Positions 10,401 through 23,198 of a stretch of 64,000 bases of DNA are shown here, one piece after another. Source of the DNA: Paragordius varius (lineage: Eukaryota > Nematomorpha). The notes beneath the pieces were generated by a model. That model had not been told where the DNA came from. It was given only the letters and a program-made list of their open reading frames with translations, and did not search any database. Numbering within the stretch: the first letter of the stretch is position 1; every line of letters starts with the position of its first letter. The stretch is from assembly GCA_964247055.1 (NCBI GenBank), contig OZ176052.1, positions 6,696,001-6,760,000 on the forward strand, written 5' to 3'. Position numbers and translations under genes: made by a program.

Positions 10401-13400
10401 GCATCTCCTTTTATGTTTTTCAATCGGTAGTTTATTTGATTTTGACGACATTCGTTTCTCTGAGTTACTTTTATGTTTTGGAATCGAAATATTTGTCGTA
10501 TCAGCCTCTAAATCGGTATAAAAATTTGTATCTAAATTGTCCACCAAGCGTTTTGGCCTCATTTGGGTAGCAAAAGGCGGTGGAAAAGAATTGTATAAAT
10601 AATGATTATTATATTCTGGGGAATTAGGTGATATCCCAGGCAATCCAATATAATTGTAATTTGACCACTCATTAGAGAGTCGAGGATATTGATTTGTTTG
10701 CCCTTTGTTTCCTATGTATTTCACATAATCTAATTCGTTATCATTAAAATCATTATTATTATCCGTATATTTTGAGTGTTTATTATTTCTGGCTGGCATA
10801 TCGTGTATAAATGCATTAAAATCGTTATTTGAAGTTTCATCTGTATCTTCGTTGCTATGTTCCTGCATACGATGATACTTCATTGGAACTTTGTCCTTAA
10901 TTTTTGTGGGTAAACACAAACATTTTCCTCCAATATATTGACCATAATACCGACATTTATAAAGTTTCCACCTTTCATCTTCATATTTACAATACCATTT
11001 CTAAAAGATACAAAAAAATAGATAAATTAAGTATCTTTTTTCCTTAATTTTAAAAGGTGAAAACCTAAATTGTATTAGAGACCCATGAAGGTCTGAACAG
11101 CCCATAACAGTGATGATAGAAATTCTATCAGTTACGGAGTTTATCTCATACATAGCGCATGCAAACCCCTACCCCTTATGCGCCATTGTATATCAACGTT
11201 TAATTTTATAAATTCTATTTACAGTCAATAAAAGTTTAAACAAATATATTAATCAAATATATTATAAAACACCTGATTCTTTTTGCATGGCCTTAAATGT
11301 TGTTCCTTTTGACATTCTCGCCGCAACCATTCAATTTTTGACATTCTTCCATCTCGATTTATGTCGTCAATATGATTGGAATCACGATCCCATTCTTCAA
11401 CGTCATCTTTTTTATTATTGAAACCAGAGTTTGCCAGCGCGGCCAATTGTTCCTCCGTTATACGCTTCAATAATTTTTCAGTAATTTTCCCGCGCTCAAT
11501 CAGAAATGTGTCTCTCCAACCATCTTTGTCCTGATGTTCAGAGGTACTCCTTAATCGCTTATAAAAATGACGTGTTTTACAACATAATTATTTTCAACAA
11601 AGTAACTATTCAAATCATTTTGTTATTTAGGCAATATAATACAAAGATGTTGCAAAAATTCTATAATTTTATTTTTATTTGGTCGAATTTCCTATGATAT
11701 TAATTATAAATTTATATATACTTTTTTGTTAAAGGACGATCAATTAAACGTGGTATCAGACTTTTCCCATCCATAAAAGATTTCGCGGGTAATCCGGCCA
11801 TATCAATAATGGTAGGAGCTATATCTATATTAAGGGCTATATCGGACATTCTAAGTTTTAATAAAACATAACATAATAATTTATTTAAACAATATATGAT
11901 AAAAAATGATTGCATATAAAAATTTTAATTAATATTTAATCTCAATATTAAAAATCCAAGTATAATTTTTTACCTTACTCCTGGTTTGATCCCGGGCCCC
12001 TTCATAAAAAATGGAACTCTCACATCAAATTCATAGGGGAGAGATTTCCCTTTGATTAACCCATATTGTCCTAAATGGTAACCATGATCCGATGTATAAA
12101 TCCAAAATGTATTGCTAAGTTGACCCAAAATATCCAATTCATGATGCAGCTATTATAAAAAAGGGGTTTGTTGTATAACATTTCTTAATAATTTTTTGAA
12201 CTTATCCTGAAATTTGAATAATTTTCTTATGGCTAATTTTATTATCTATTAAATTTGCGGCGAAAAAAATTACTCTGAGAATGCTTTGATCTACTGATTG
12301 CAAAGTTTGCAATCTTTTTCGTTGTAACATATCAGTGAATGCTATATGTATAGGTTCCATTTTACCAGTCCGCTGTAATATCCACTCTTTATCTAAATTA
12401 GGTGCGTAATTCCATGATGCAGTTCTGAAAAATTATATATTTTTAATTTATATATTTATAGAACTATATAAGTAGTATCAAAACTTTAGATATTTTTAAA
12501 TAACATTTGAACTTAATTGACCTGTGCGTACTAACATTCTTAAAGAGCTGAGAAAATTGTGGTGCACTGTCCTCTGTTCCATGAGGTGCCGGCATCGATA
12601 AAACCATAAGTACGGGATCATCTATATTGCGTTCTTTGACATGATGCAGAAAAGCTACACTGTCATTGGTTATGAGATCGGTAAAATAGTCTGTTACATA
12701 ATTATCCCCATGTTTTATCCAACGCCCATTATGATTTATGGTGTAATTGTAATACCGAGTATTACGAATAAGAGCTGACCATTCATCCCATCCTGGCGGT
12801 ATGTAAGAACCATTGTATTCATTAAGGTATTTCCCGAAATATCCTAAGTGTGTTATCAACATATTAGGACAAATGATTTTTTGATTTTAATATATAAAAA
12901 TTAAATTATGAATGTAATTCCAATGTGTAACATAATTAGGGGCTCTTTTGAATTTGACAGGAATCAAATCAGGATTCCCATAGGATTTTTCTGGGGGTTA
13001 TTAAACATAAATGTCTATATTTAATCATGATCGGTAATTTCACCCTTATTATTTTTTAAACTAATTCATTTTGTTATTTATGTTAATTTAAATTATTATA
13101 TTTCGGTAAATTTAACCATGGAATCCCACCACGTTTTAATGACCAAAAGCCACGATAGTGCGAAAATATTGAATATAACATAAATTTTAAAAATAGTTTT
13201 TTAATCGATGCCCTTTAGATATGAGCGCCTCAAATTTTTACATAGCAACAAGAATAACAAATTGTTTTATAGAATGAAAATTTGGTTAAAATTAAAAAAT
13301 TATGTGGTGTGAATTTAATTAATTTCAAAAAAGGTAACTGCAAATTCATCATAAATTTTATTGTTAAATTAATTAAAAAGCTTGTTTACGACTATGGTGT

Positions 13401-16400
13401 CCTTAAATCAGTAATCAAGGGTTGAAATCACATACTTAAATATTTAAAGTAACTTAATAATTTAAATAGTGCGCTCAAAAAATGATCTCCCCTATACTTT
13501 CGCTTCTTTTCCTTTGTTCTCTTTAACGGTATAAACTTTTCGATCAATTGAATTTTTTTACGATAAAATAATTCACAGACAGTCAAAGATATCGTTTATT
13601 TGACTAACAACACCGTTAAGATATTTAACAACAGATAAAAAAAATTCAAATATATTAACCGCTAAAATCTTATTACAAAGCACCTGTTTTATAACCAGCC
13701 TCTGTCTTCAGATAATTTGCAAATGTATAAGGCTCGTGTTGCAACTGCCATTGATATGATGAACAATTTGCATTGTTGGTTAAAATATTATGATTGTGAG
13801 CATATAAACCGGTAAGGATTGAGCTCCTAGACGGACAGCACACTGGAGTTGTTACATAGGCCCGATCTAAAAAAGCACCTCTTCGTTCAAACAAATCACG
13901 TAGGATGGGCATAAAAGATATTGAACCTTTGAATATAATATGTATAGTGTATTAAATTTTGATATCCGTTTATATATTAAGGGTGGCTTATATTTTTAGC
14001 CACAGTGGATGATGGACTTTTAAAATGCGGTAAATTGGTGTTCAAACGTTATATGAGAGAAATAAGTGCCAAAAACCACACAAACAGCTGATTATCATTT
14101 TTAAAAATTTTTAACACAGGAAGTAAAACGTTAATAATTAGGTGTTAAAGTAAAACATTTAATAAAGAAATAACTTTTTAAAAAGTCTGGGGTTTGGAGT
14201 CTCTTTTTTCCTTTTTTATTAAAGGGTAAAGACTTAAATTGTATCCGGACATGTGAAGGCTAACACTCGCCTCAGGGCTGACAGTTATGATGGAATATAA
14301 AAAGCTACATAAAAAATAACACCTTCCATTTTCTGATACATAGGATTAAAAATAAAAATTTATCATTTAGCCGAAATCGAATGCTACATTAAGTTAAATA
14401 AAAAAATAAAGTGAAGCGATTCATTGTAAAAATGAATTTAGAATTGTGCGGGAAAGAATGGATTTTTTTAATAATTAAATCAAAATTTCCTAATTTAACC
14501 AAATATATATTATAAACTGATCTAGTTTTTAACCAAAAAGGTAAAAACCTAATTCTATATCTTGATCATCTGTCAGCATCAAAATAATGTTGGGCTTTGG
14601 TTTCAATTTTTGGTTGCTTGATTGAAAACTTTTTTTAAAGGTTGATTGTTTCAATAAATTTTTCGTTGCAATCTTATTAGCTATTTCTAAGTTTTTTGCA
14701 TTATTGTCATAGTAGTATGGATCAGGATAATTGGCTTTAGGATTTTGAAACATACGGTGGGCGTGTTTACCTGAGTTTTTAAGTGTTTTTGGACTTGTGG
14801 TTGAGTCAGCCAAAGACATATAATAATTAAAAATATCGATTTCGCCTGCATTAATATTGGAGAAAGCAGTTGGAAAGTGATCATATCGCTTTCTATTTCG
14901 CCTAATTATCAAAAATGTACATAAAATTTTAGCACTAACTTTTTAAGATATATTGAATTTTTAAATCTTAAAAGTGATATCATAATTGACTGATTGTAGA
15001 AAAAAAATAAATTTTATTAATTTCGTACCGATTAGGATAAAATTATAGGTTATTTAAAAAATTAAAAAAGAATAATTTTAAATTAACATCATAACTTTTT
15101 ATCCAATTTAATTATATAGTTTTTATTACCTTTTGTATCTAGCAAATTTACGGTTGTCGCCGCTAGATAAAGCTGATAATGGAGTTAACGTTTTAGAAGA
15201 TTTTCGTTTTTTAATCGATTTATGTTTTATTGATTTTTTATCATAATTATTATTAGTTTTCTGCTTAATGGTTTGTAAAGTAGCATTAAATATATTTGAA
15301 TGTCCTTGTATGGTATCGATTTTAGTTAATCTATATTTCTGCGATTGAGCAAAAGGTCTGCATCTAAAAAGTAATATTAAATTATAATCATATATATGAA
15401 ACCTAAAAAAACTAAATTGCTTTGATAAAGATAGTTATAATGTCAAAATATATTAATGAATTTATGATTAAAATTTATTTGAATTTGCAATTTATTTTAG
15501 TTTAATTAATAATAATGCTTTATTTGCATTACTCAGCGCAATCGAAACGCATACAGTGGAACCCGGCCCCCATAAAGACCCCAATGGTAGAAAAAAATAC
15601 ATGCATTATCCGCATCATAAGCCTTAGAAAAAAATTAAAAAAAATAATTTAACTTCAATAAATATTAAATTTTCCACCAATATTAATATTTTATATATTA
15701 TTTTTCAATATTTGAAATTAAAACAAAAATAAATTATTTTTTTATGTTTTGGGCTCATTATCAGGGCACTTTACCACAAACTAGAAAGTTTTGGAGAAGC
15801 CATCCCCACATTTAAATGATTATAACCTAAAAACTAGCTATTAATTTAAAATAGGAAAGGTGCATGATAATTAGCATGGGTTGGTAAATTTTTTATAGAT
15901 GCTGATTTTAAAAAGTCATTGTGAGGAGTTGGAGGTTACACAGAAATTAAATTTTGATGTGACCCAAATAATTGGTACTGATGAAACTGACACAAACTGC
16001 TATTTAAGGTTTTATGTGCGATTTATATTTTCAGTTTTAACATAAATTCGCTAATGTTTCCCCGATTATTGGCAAAAACTTTAGTCGAGCGCTTTTTAAA
16101 ACGGCTTCTGGCTAATAGGCCTCAAATACGCCCCCATTAAATTTAACGTATGTTTGAAACAAATTTTTATAAAAGCGTTCATATAGAATTAAAAATAGTT
16201 TTAGGCATGCCATATCAAGGCCAAGCGCTTTTATATTAGCGTACGATTCCGAAAATAATATTATCATTATAATATGGATCAAAATTGAACAATGTAAATA
16301 AATTCATACGCTAATACTTTAGTATGAAAGATATTTTTTAAAATATGGTGAACACATTAAATTTGGCATGAGGAAGACTAATCAGTAATGGAACTTCTTT

Positions 16401-16822
16401 AAAGAGATGATAAAAAAAAATGTGTTAATCAAAAAACTTATAATTTTGTATAATGAAGAGTTACGGCTATTAATATATGAGCTATGCCTTATCCATATAT
16501 TAAGTTTTAGATTCAATAATTAATATTTATGACACCATCATAATGTTTAGCAAAAAAATTGTATGGAAGGAAATAGCCCATTACAATAAAAAATGTATTA
16601 TAAATTTTGAAAAAAAATATTAAATATAATTTATATATACCTGAATGATTCATTGGGTTCACTACATATTACGCTACAGTTCATATTTTGTTTAATTTTA
16701 GCTGTTGATGAATAGGTCACACAATCGGATAACACATTTGAATTTATAAAGATGCGTACAAAAACGCCAAAAAGCAATAAGCCAAATATCGGATCTCTTG
16801 AAAAAAATATTAGACAAGGCAT
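7412..16822 (-). CDS. Sulf: Extracellular sulfatase (heparan sulfate 6-O-endosulfatase), 14 exons
   Basis: Exons in coding order: 16822-16641, 15363-15130, 14901-14549, 13926-13684, 12843-12522, 12424-12274, 12149-11974, 11850-11722, 11549-11273, 11000-10343, 10269-10121, 8358-8147, 8089-7932, 7563-7412. All junctions are GT-AG, phases match, total 3396 nt (1131 residues). The family removes 6-O-sulfates from heparan sulfate in the Golgi and at the cell surface. Visible features: a hydrophobic N-terminal signal (residues ~9-27); a long basic low-complexity stretch; the sulfatase domain from about residue 240 ([15 protein letters not shown]); CCPSRS with the formylglycine cysteine at residue 286; [32 protein letters not shown]; a C-rich hydrophilic region; a furin-type RPKR at ~837-840; and the family C-terminal block ([25 protein letters not shown]). 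The protein stops just after SDPYQ, short of the vertebrate tail, unless another exon exists. The acceptor at 11549 has a near alternative. Confidence 0.95.
7596..7825. mobile_element. Small foldback MITE in the last Sulf intron
   Basis: The segment 7605-7653 is the inverted complement of 7765-7813 with few mismatches (core ctaaaagggtatttaattta against its complement). Weaker complementarity reaches to about 7596 and 7825 (gagcacc, ggtgc-like ends). It is non-coding and lies wholly inside the intron 7564-7931, leaving the last exon intact. Confidence 0.65.
9001..10062. mobile_element. 1.06-kb non-autonomous DNA transposon in a Sulf intron
   Basis: The ends are inverted repeats: cactggacaacaaatttt at 9001 and its near-complement aaaatttgttgtctagtg ending at 10062, one mismatch in the first 18 bases. 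Inside there is no transposase reading frame. The flanks (taataa on the left, caattat on the right) do not show a clear duplication, so the superfamily is undecided. It sits in the large intron 8359-10120 and accounts for most of that intron's length. Confidence 0.75.
11035..11185 (-). mobile_element. tRNA-derived SINE copy, reverse orientation
   Basis: The complement matches the SINE at 38419-38590. The shared order is a ttaaaaggtgaaaacc-type tail, the cagcccataacagtgatgat block, and a C-rich head (aacccctacccc). The copy is strongly diverged and lies in the Sulf intron 11001-11272. Confidence 0.6.
14205..14300 (-). mobile_element. Truncated SINE copy, reverse orientation
   Basis: Complementary to the 3' half of the SINE at 38419-38590: ccttttttattaaagggtaa tail, then aaggctaacactcgcc and cagggctgacagttatgatg. 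The tRNA-like head is missing. It lies in Sulf intron 3. Confidence 0.7.
15530..15960 (+). repeat. Diverged dispersed repeat, copy 1 (Sulf intron 1)
   Basis: Shares with 18590-18870 a run of AT-rich sequence followed by ggctcattatcagggcactt..ccacaaactag and a gtgcatgat..agcatg motif further on. Boundaries are only approximate, and no terminal repeats were recognised. Confidence 0.45.
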
Positions 16823-19800
16823 AGTTAAAACACTATATAGTTACGTTACAAAATCGGGTTAATTTTGGAGGATTAAAGTCATTTTGTTAAACCAAATTAC
16901 ATATATGAATACAAATATGTATGTATCTTGGAAATAAATTTATTTTTTATCCTACAATTACAATATGCATATCTTGGTAAAAATATATTTTTATTACTGC
17001 GCATATTGTGCCTCCTTCATGTTGTAAATCATCTCTTATGTGTTATATATATTTATTTCTTACTATGTACAATATTGACAAATTGTATCTGTAGAATTTA
17101 CATAAAATAACTATTAATAAAGAAACATGTGAGCCATTAAATTTTGATACTAGAAAAATCAATCAATACTATATCCAAGTAATTTTGATTTTTTATATAA
17201 AAAAATTAGTTAAAAATAAATTTGCCAAAAATAATTAAAGGGCTTATTTTTGCATAAATATCCGGTTATCGGCGGGTTATATATATATATATATATATAT
17301 ACTTTAAAATTATACTTTAAATTACTTAAAACCACGTTTTTTGTAGTTTTAATATACTTTTATATAAGATGTATATATATGTACTTTTTCATACTAAAAT
17401 AATGGTATATTTTCATAAAATTATTTACATTGTGCCTTTTAAGTTCGTGTGAATTTTTCATGTGTTGGTTTATTGTAAGAGCAGCCAACAATAAACACAA
17501 AAATACTTTTTATGATATAAATTATGGAAATATTTATTTATTCATTTATAAAATTATCTTGTTGTTTTATTTAAATAATATAAATATTATATAATAAAAT
17601 GGATAAAACATTTATGATATATTTGAGAGTATTTTAATTTAAATTCTTTACCTAACGAAAAAAAAACAAAAAAATTAATATCTTATGATAATTTTGACAT
17701 TTTTTATTATTAATCTCAACTAAAATGTAAGACAAGACATTTCGACAACACTCAAAGAGGCATAAAGTCTTCTGGCGTATAAAAGAAAAAAAATGAAATA
17801 TTAAAATACTATTTTATCCCTCACATAAATAATTTTTTACATTGTATACATTCCACGCACCATCCATAACAAAAATAAAAAATATTTGCTCGCAACGTTT
17901 TTTTTTGAATCTAAAACCATTTTTTTTCTACTAAAATAATTTGCAGAACCGGAACGATGTTGGCACAACCTTGACTATTAGGTCCTCTCAAAGATTGCAA
18001 CCGCGATAAGCTAAACAATATATTTTTTTCCAATTTTTAATACAATACAAACCTTATTTTCTTATATATTGTTTTCTATTTTATTTAAGATATAAGTGTA
18101 CGTGTATTTTTTACAGAAAAAACCCACGTGATAAAATTTTTCTATCTATAATTTTTGGCTATTTCTTTTGATTGTTTCAGAATAATCGGGTTATCTGTAT
18201 ATTTAAAAATTAAACCCTAATCACATCTATTTGACAAAAGACACATATTCGCCAATAAAGCTAAAATCGAGAATGTTTCCATTTTTATACAGAATGGTAT
18301 GTCGGGCTTTGTAAAATTTTATATGAATGGATGTATGGATGTGTTGCTTCACTCATGTCCCGTGGTTATAAATAAAGCTTCGGTTTTTTTGTAATTTATT
18401 TATTTTAATTTAAGCTCATAATTTTGGCCTCGTTTTAAAGTTCTTCTGTCTTTTCACTAGCTCATGGTAATAAAAAAATAGTGTATTTTTAGGATACTGA
18501 TTTTGTATATAAAGTGAATTCCCTCTCTCTTATAATGAGAAAATACATGAGAATATCCGCATAATGGCTCAAATTTTAAAAAAATACATAATATTATTTT
18601 TTTGCTTAAATTAAATTTTTGTTAATAATAGATTAATTATTATTAATGTATCACAGATAAATTAAAGAAAATAAGAAAAATTTGTATTTTATTTTTGGCT
18701 CATTACGAGCATTGCATAATAACCACAAACTAGTATTTATGTAGGAAGGTGTATATTATGAACACGATCATTGCTTAAAAATTTGAAGCTTTTTTGAATG
18801 AAAAATGCATGATTTTCAGCATGAGCCAATTAGTATATAAGCGCTGTTTTTTAAATAAAAATTATATAAAAGGAAGAATGGGGTCAACTGTAAAAGGACT
18901 CACGTAAATCGGAGTATTTTGAAAAAACTAGCGTATATTATTTAGGCTTGATTATTTCCAACTATAATTTTGTAAACGCTCTTAAAATAAAAATTTGAGC
19001 TAAATTAATGTTTTATTTTTTTTATGTTTCCAATCATATATGTTGGCAAAGGTTAGCGTTTAACTCCATTCAATCTCCATTTAAAATAATAAAATCACTG
19101 AATAAGCTTGATAATTTTGCTTTTGATATTTTATTTATATGACGGTAAACGTCCCAAGTTTTTACGGATTATACGACAATTTTCTTATCTGAAAAGTTTA
19201 GTGATCCTATCCTTATGGTGCAATCAATTAATTACATTTCTGTTTTTACCCAATTTCCAATTTATAATTTTCTAACCGAAAACGAAATAGGAAATAAAAG
19301 GGATACTAAAAAAATTTATAAGGGAAAAATTAAGAATATTATTTTTCTCCACAGTCATGTTCGGTTTTACAAAACTCTAAGTAAGCGATTTCATAAAACT
19401 GCTGCCAAATTTAATTTTGAATCCATTAAAGCCGTGCTTCTTAATTTTTGTTATATCTTTAAAATTCTAATAGGACAGGCTTCTTAAATTGTTATTAAAA
19501 CCATATTATTTTTAAAGTGTGATCCCTGATTTTGAGAAATGTACTTAAAGATAGCCTTATTTTTTTTAAATAAATCGATTTAGTCATTTAATATAGTAAG
19601 CATTTCTAAAAGTTCAAAACAGCTTTTCATTAGTTAATGCTAGAAAGGTGTGCTAGTTGTTTTAAACTAATAATTGGGAAATTGTGTTGGATATATAGTG
19701 AAATCAAAATATTTTATAAAATATTTTCTAAGGCATTTGTGATTAGGAACTATGTTATTTTCGTATTCAATAAACAGCAGTATTATTGGTTATATGGGCA

Positions 19801-20057
19801 TTTTAAATGGTGAACAAAGAAAATTTTTTATATTTTTATAGTTTTTCTTGCTTGAATTTGATTATTTTATTCCTATATTATATTGCTGTTTATTGCAATA
19901 AAAAAATATTTTTTGGCTTTTTTTATCCTGTTACAATAATTTTTATTGAATGATCAATTGTAATTTTATCTTAATTCATTGGGCAACTTTGTGAGAATAG
20001 CGATTATGAACTCTATTTTTTCCATAAATGATCAGTCTGAACTTCTTTACAGATATA
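16823..20057. other. Intergenic DNA, no gene recognised
   Basis: Upstream of Sulf, so its promoter should lie in the first part, but no specific element can be named. Contents noted: an (AT)n run at 17278-17301 and the second copy of a diverged dispersed repeat at about 18590-18870 (ggctcattacgagcattgca..ccacaaactag). A 90-codon frame at 19215-19487 shows no recognisable family features and is probably chance. Confidence 0.45.
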
Positions 20058-20214
20058 CAGTAGCGTATGGCATAAAACAATATTAATCCATAAAATAAAT
20101 AAAATGTTTTTTAAACAAGGGGATATATGTATTTACAACTAGGGTTATTTTATAAAAAAAACATTTTTTATTATTATTTTATGGACTAATATTGTTTTAT
20201 GGCCTACGCTACTG
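20058..20214. mobile_element. 157-bp Tc1/mariner-type MITE with TA duplication
   Basis: Inverted repeats of about 40 bp: cagtagcgtatggcataaaa at the left and ttttatggcctacgctactg at the right, continuing through caatattaatccataaaata. TA dinucleotides flank both ends (20056-20057 and 20215-20216), as expected of Tc1/mariner insertion. The middle is only about 75 bp and non-coding. Confidence 0.85.
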
Positions 20215-20216
20215 TA

Positions 20217-21954
20217 AATAGTAGCACGATTAACATTCATGTCTCGATAGGTCAAAAAAACACAAATGCATATTACACTTATTAGTAAATATGTTAAATT
20301 CACAAATCATTATCAAAATAAACTATTAAAAATTATCATAAAACTATTTTTGAGTGTCTGAAGAATATTTTTGGGGAGGAATGGAATAAAAAGATGACTG
20401 CATACTAATGATGCTATTATGATCATAAATAATTATAATAGATAAAATATCTGTATAATCCTTAGTTGTGAGTACTTTGCGGGAAATTTGGTAATTTATT
20501 ATCATTTAGGAACATCTTTTATATGTATTAAACATTTTTTTTAAATAATTGTGCAAAGGAATCATTAATATGGAGATATTTGGAAAATTATTTTATGCCT
20601 GCAAACAGGTTTTCTCAAAAAATGAATTTATTTACAAATATATTATAAATGACCGTAACCGGAGAGGTTCCTAAAAAATAGAACCGGAAACGAGTTGGTC
20701 CTTAAAAGTGTAACGGTTTTGGAACCGGTTTTTTGCATTTAAAACGGTTGAATTTTGGATCTAGACTTTTCATTAAATGATTTTCATAATGAAGCAGGGG
20801 TATGTAAATTTTGAAAGTAAAGTTAAGGTTTCTGTTAAGGTTTGACAAGATTTGCAAAATTCTTCGCCATATAAATAGATTTTTTGACTAGTTTTTAATT
20901 GTCCAATGATAATAAGACGGCTTACACCCTAATTATTGTAAGAGTATCAAGGTATAATGGTAACACCTATTATCATCGTTTATTATTTTTAATATATATT
21001 TTTTCACAAATATAGCCCAAAACAAAATGTCATCAATTAAATCGTAGATACTTTAAGAGTGTTTTATTTCAGCTTTCGGTTAAAAGGTATCAAGTTGCTA
21101 TGGGAATATAATTTTTTTTAATTTTTAATTATAAGGTAAAATGACTGCAAATTATTATTTTGGCTGAATACAATAATACAATCCCTGCTCATAATTTTAT
21201 CGAACTCTAAGCCGTCAGTTGTATGTATTATCACAAAATTGGTACCACATTTGGAACACACAGTGTCAAAGTTCAGAGAGTTTCGTAGCTAAGTTTAATA
21301 AAATAATAGTAGCGCCATTGCTAACTTTATTTTAACATAATAAAAGATGATTTGATTTTAAACTAACCATAATAATTGTAACACATTAAGTTTTTGGGTT
21401 TAAAGTGATATATATATATATATATATATATGTAAATATTAAGCAGTGGTCTTCATTAAAACGACGAAAAATATCGAATATGCGTGATATAAGTTTATAG
21501 TATAAATTATTTAAATTCCAGAATATATGTTTTAAAAAAAAATTAATTTATGGCTAAGTTTTGTTGAAGTGAGAAGTGAGTTTTATGGTAATGTATAGCA
21601 TGAACACATTATTAAGTAATTCGCTGCTAAAAATTATCTCAGATTTTGATTTAAATTGTTACTGACCTAAATTTTTATGATTTATTTTGAAGAACATAAC
21701 TCATATACGAAAACAACAAAAAGAACGATCAACTTTATCGAAAGTCTGTGGTGATGAAAATGTTTGTCAACAAGTAGAAAATGTTTTTTACCGTTTCCTC
21801 CATCTAATATTAAAAAACTAGTTTAAACAAAATTCTCTATATTAATTTTTTTATCATATCCATACTTTTTAAATAACTGATATGATAATTTAGCATATAA
21901 ATTAAATTCGTATAATCTGCGTTTGTTATTTCAAGAAAATAGCACATTTAAAGG
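20217..21954. other. Intergenic DNA, nothing recognised
   Basis: Apart from an (AT)n run at 21407-21431 no feature could be supported. Confidence 0.45.
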
Positions 21955-22245
21955 GGTCCATGTAAGATTTTCGGAGCCAATTTATTTTAATTTAAATATT
22001 GTTTTGTCCTTAATATACATAATATATGCAATATCTTTATTATAATTTTAAAATGAAGCATTTGGCTTTACCAAAAAATATTTAGAATAAAAGGCGCCAT
22101 TTTCTGATATTGAGCAGTTGCCAAAAAAGGGGTAATAATTTTGATTTATAACTTCCAAAACAAAAGCAGCATGAGAATCCCTATACATTTTCTATCAGAA
22201 TTAAATATTTCATCAGATATTTTTGATGCGCACTGTGTATAAGGA
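21955..22245 (-). repeat. Single arm of a foldback repeat family
   Basis: Matches the right arm of the foldback element at 31316-32467. Shared landmarks in order are ttttcggagcc, ccattttctgatattgagca, agcatgagaatccc, ttctatcagaatta and a gcgcactgtgtat end. The left arm is absent. Confidence 0.6.
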
Positions 22246-22401
22246 TATTTACATATTAAAGTAAATTTAAACTGTTTTAAAACCCTTTTAAATAAACAAG
22301 TAAATTCCAGACTAAATATGTCATGAGATAAAGTATCAAAACAAAATACTATAATCTGATGCCTAATAATTGCTATAAATAAATCTAAAGCTATTTCAAA
22401 T

Positions 22402-22800
22402 TAACACTTGGATACAACACATTCATTTCAGTCCTTCATTTATTGAGATAGTCAGATATCCCAGGCATCTTTAATTTAAATATTACAAAAATATGAATAA
22501 ATTGAAACCATGGCAAATGTTTGCACTTATGTAACATTAATGAACCGAAATATAAAAAATCTTAATTTAAAAACACTTGATATTAATTATTATAAGGTAA
22601 AACCCAATGGTAAAAATTTGGTCAATATGACATGGTGCATTAGCTATTAAAAAATAAAATAAATTACAACGCTTTTTCTATTTCTATGAATTTTAGATGA
22701 GATTTAAATAAATAATTAGCTAAAATTTTAGCCTTAAAATTAAATAAACGCGATAGTTTGCAAAGATTTTGTAAAATGACGTCGAATTAGTTTGACATGG
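22402..22800 (+). repeat. ~400-bp dispersed repeat, copy 1
   Basis: Co-linear with 43979-44370. Both start ttaacactt, run through acattcatttcagtcct, atcccaggc, a ttgaaac..tggcaa stretch and gtaaaaatttggtcaatatg, and continue to the end region. A shorter related piece is at about 30780-30920. No termini typical of a transposon were recognised. Confidence 0.6.
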
Positions 22801-23198
22801 CACTTATTTTTAAAACGAATTATAATTTGGATATTATAGCTTATTTATATAATTTTTATTAGGATAGATGCATAAATGATTGGTCCTTCAGTAATTTTTA
22901 AAAATATCAACTTAAATTTATTCTGAGTATTATACCCCACTTTGGATCGAAGTCTTAATACATTCATCCACTTATATGTGGTAAGGAAAATTGGCATTCA
23001 CTTTTCATGCCTTTTATTAATGACATCAATATATTAAAATTGTTATTTAATAATAAATAGTATTCTACTGTAAAAATGTGTAAACCCATTATTCTAATGA
23101 ATATTCGAAAATATTTTAATCAACTAACTTTTAATTAATTTTTATACAATTATCAACTGGCAGACGAATGAACAAATTATTTTCTGCTATGTGAACAT

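Noticed and set aside
19215-19487. 90-codon plus-strand frame in intergenic DNA
   Set aside because: No recognisable motif, no neighbouring exons in phase, and a composition typical of AT-rich chance frames.
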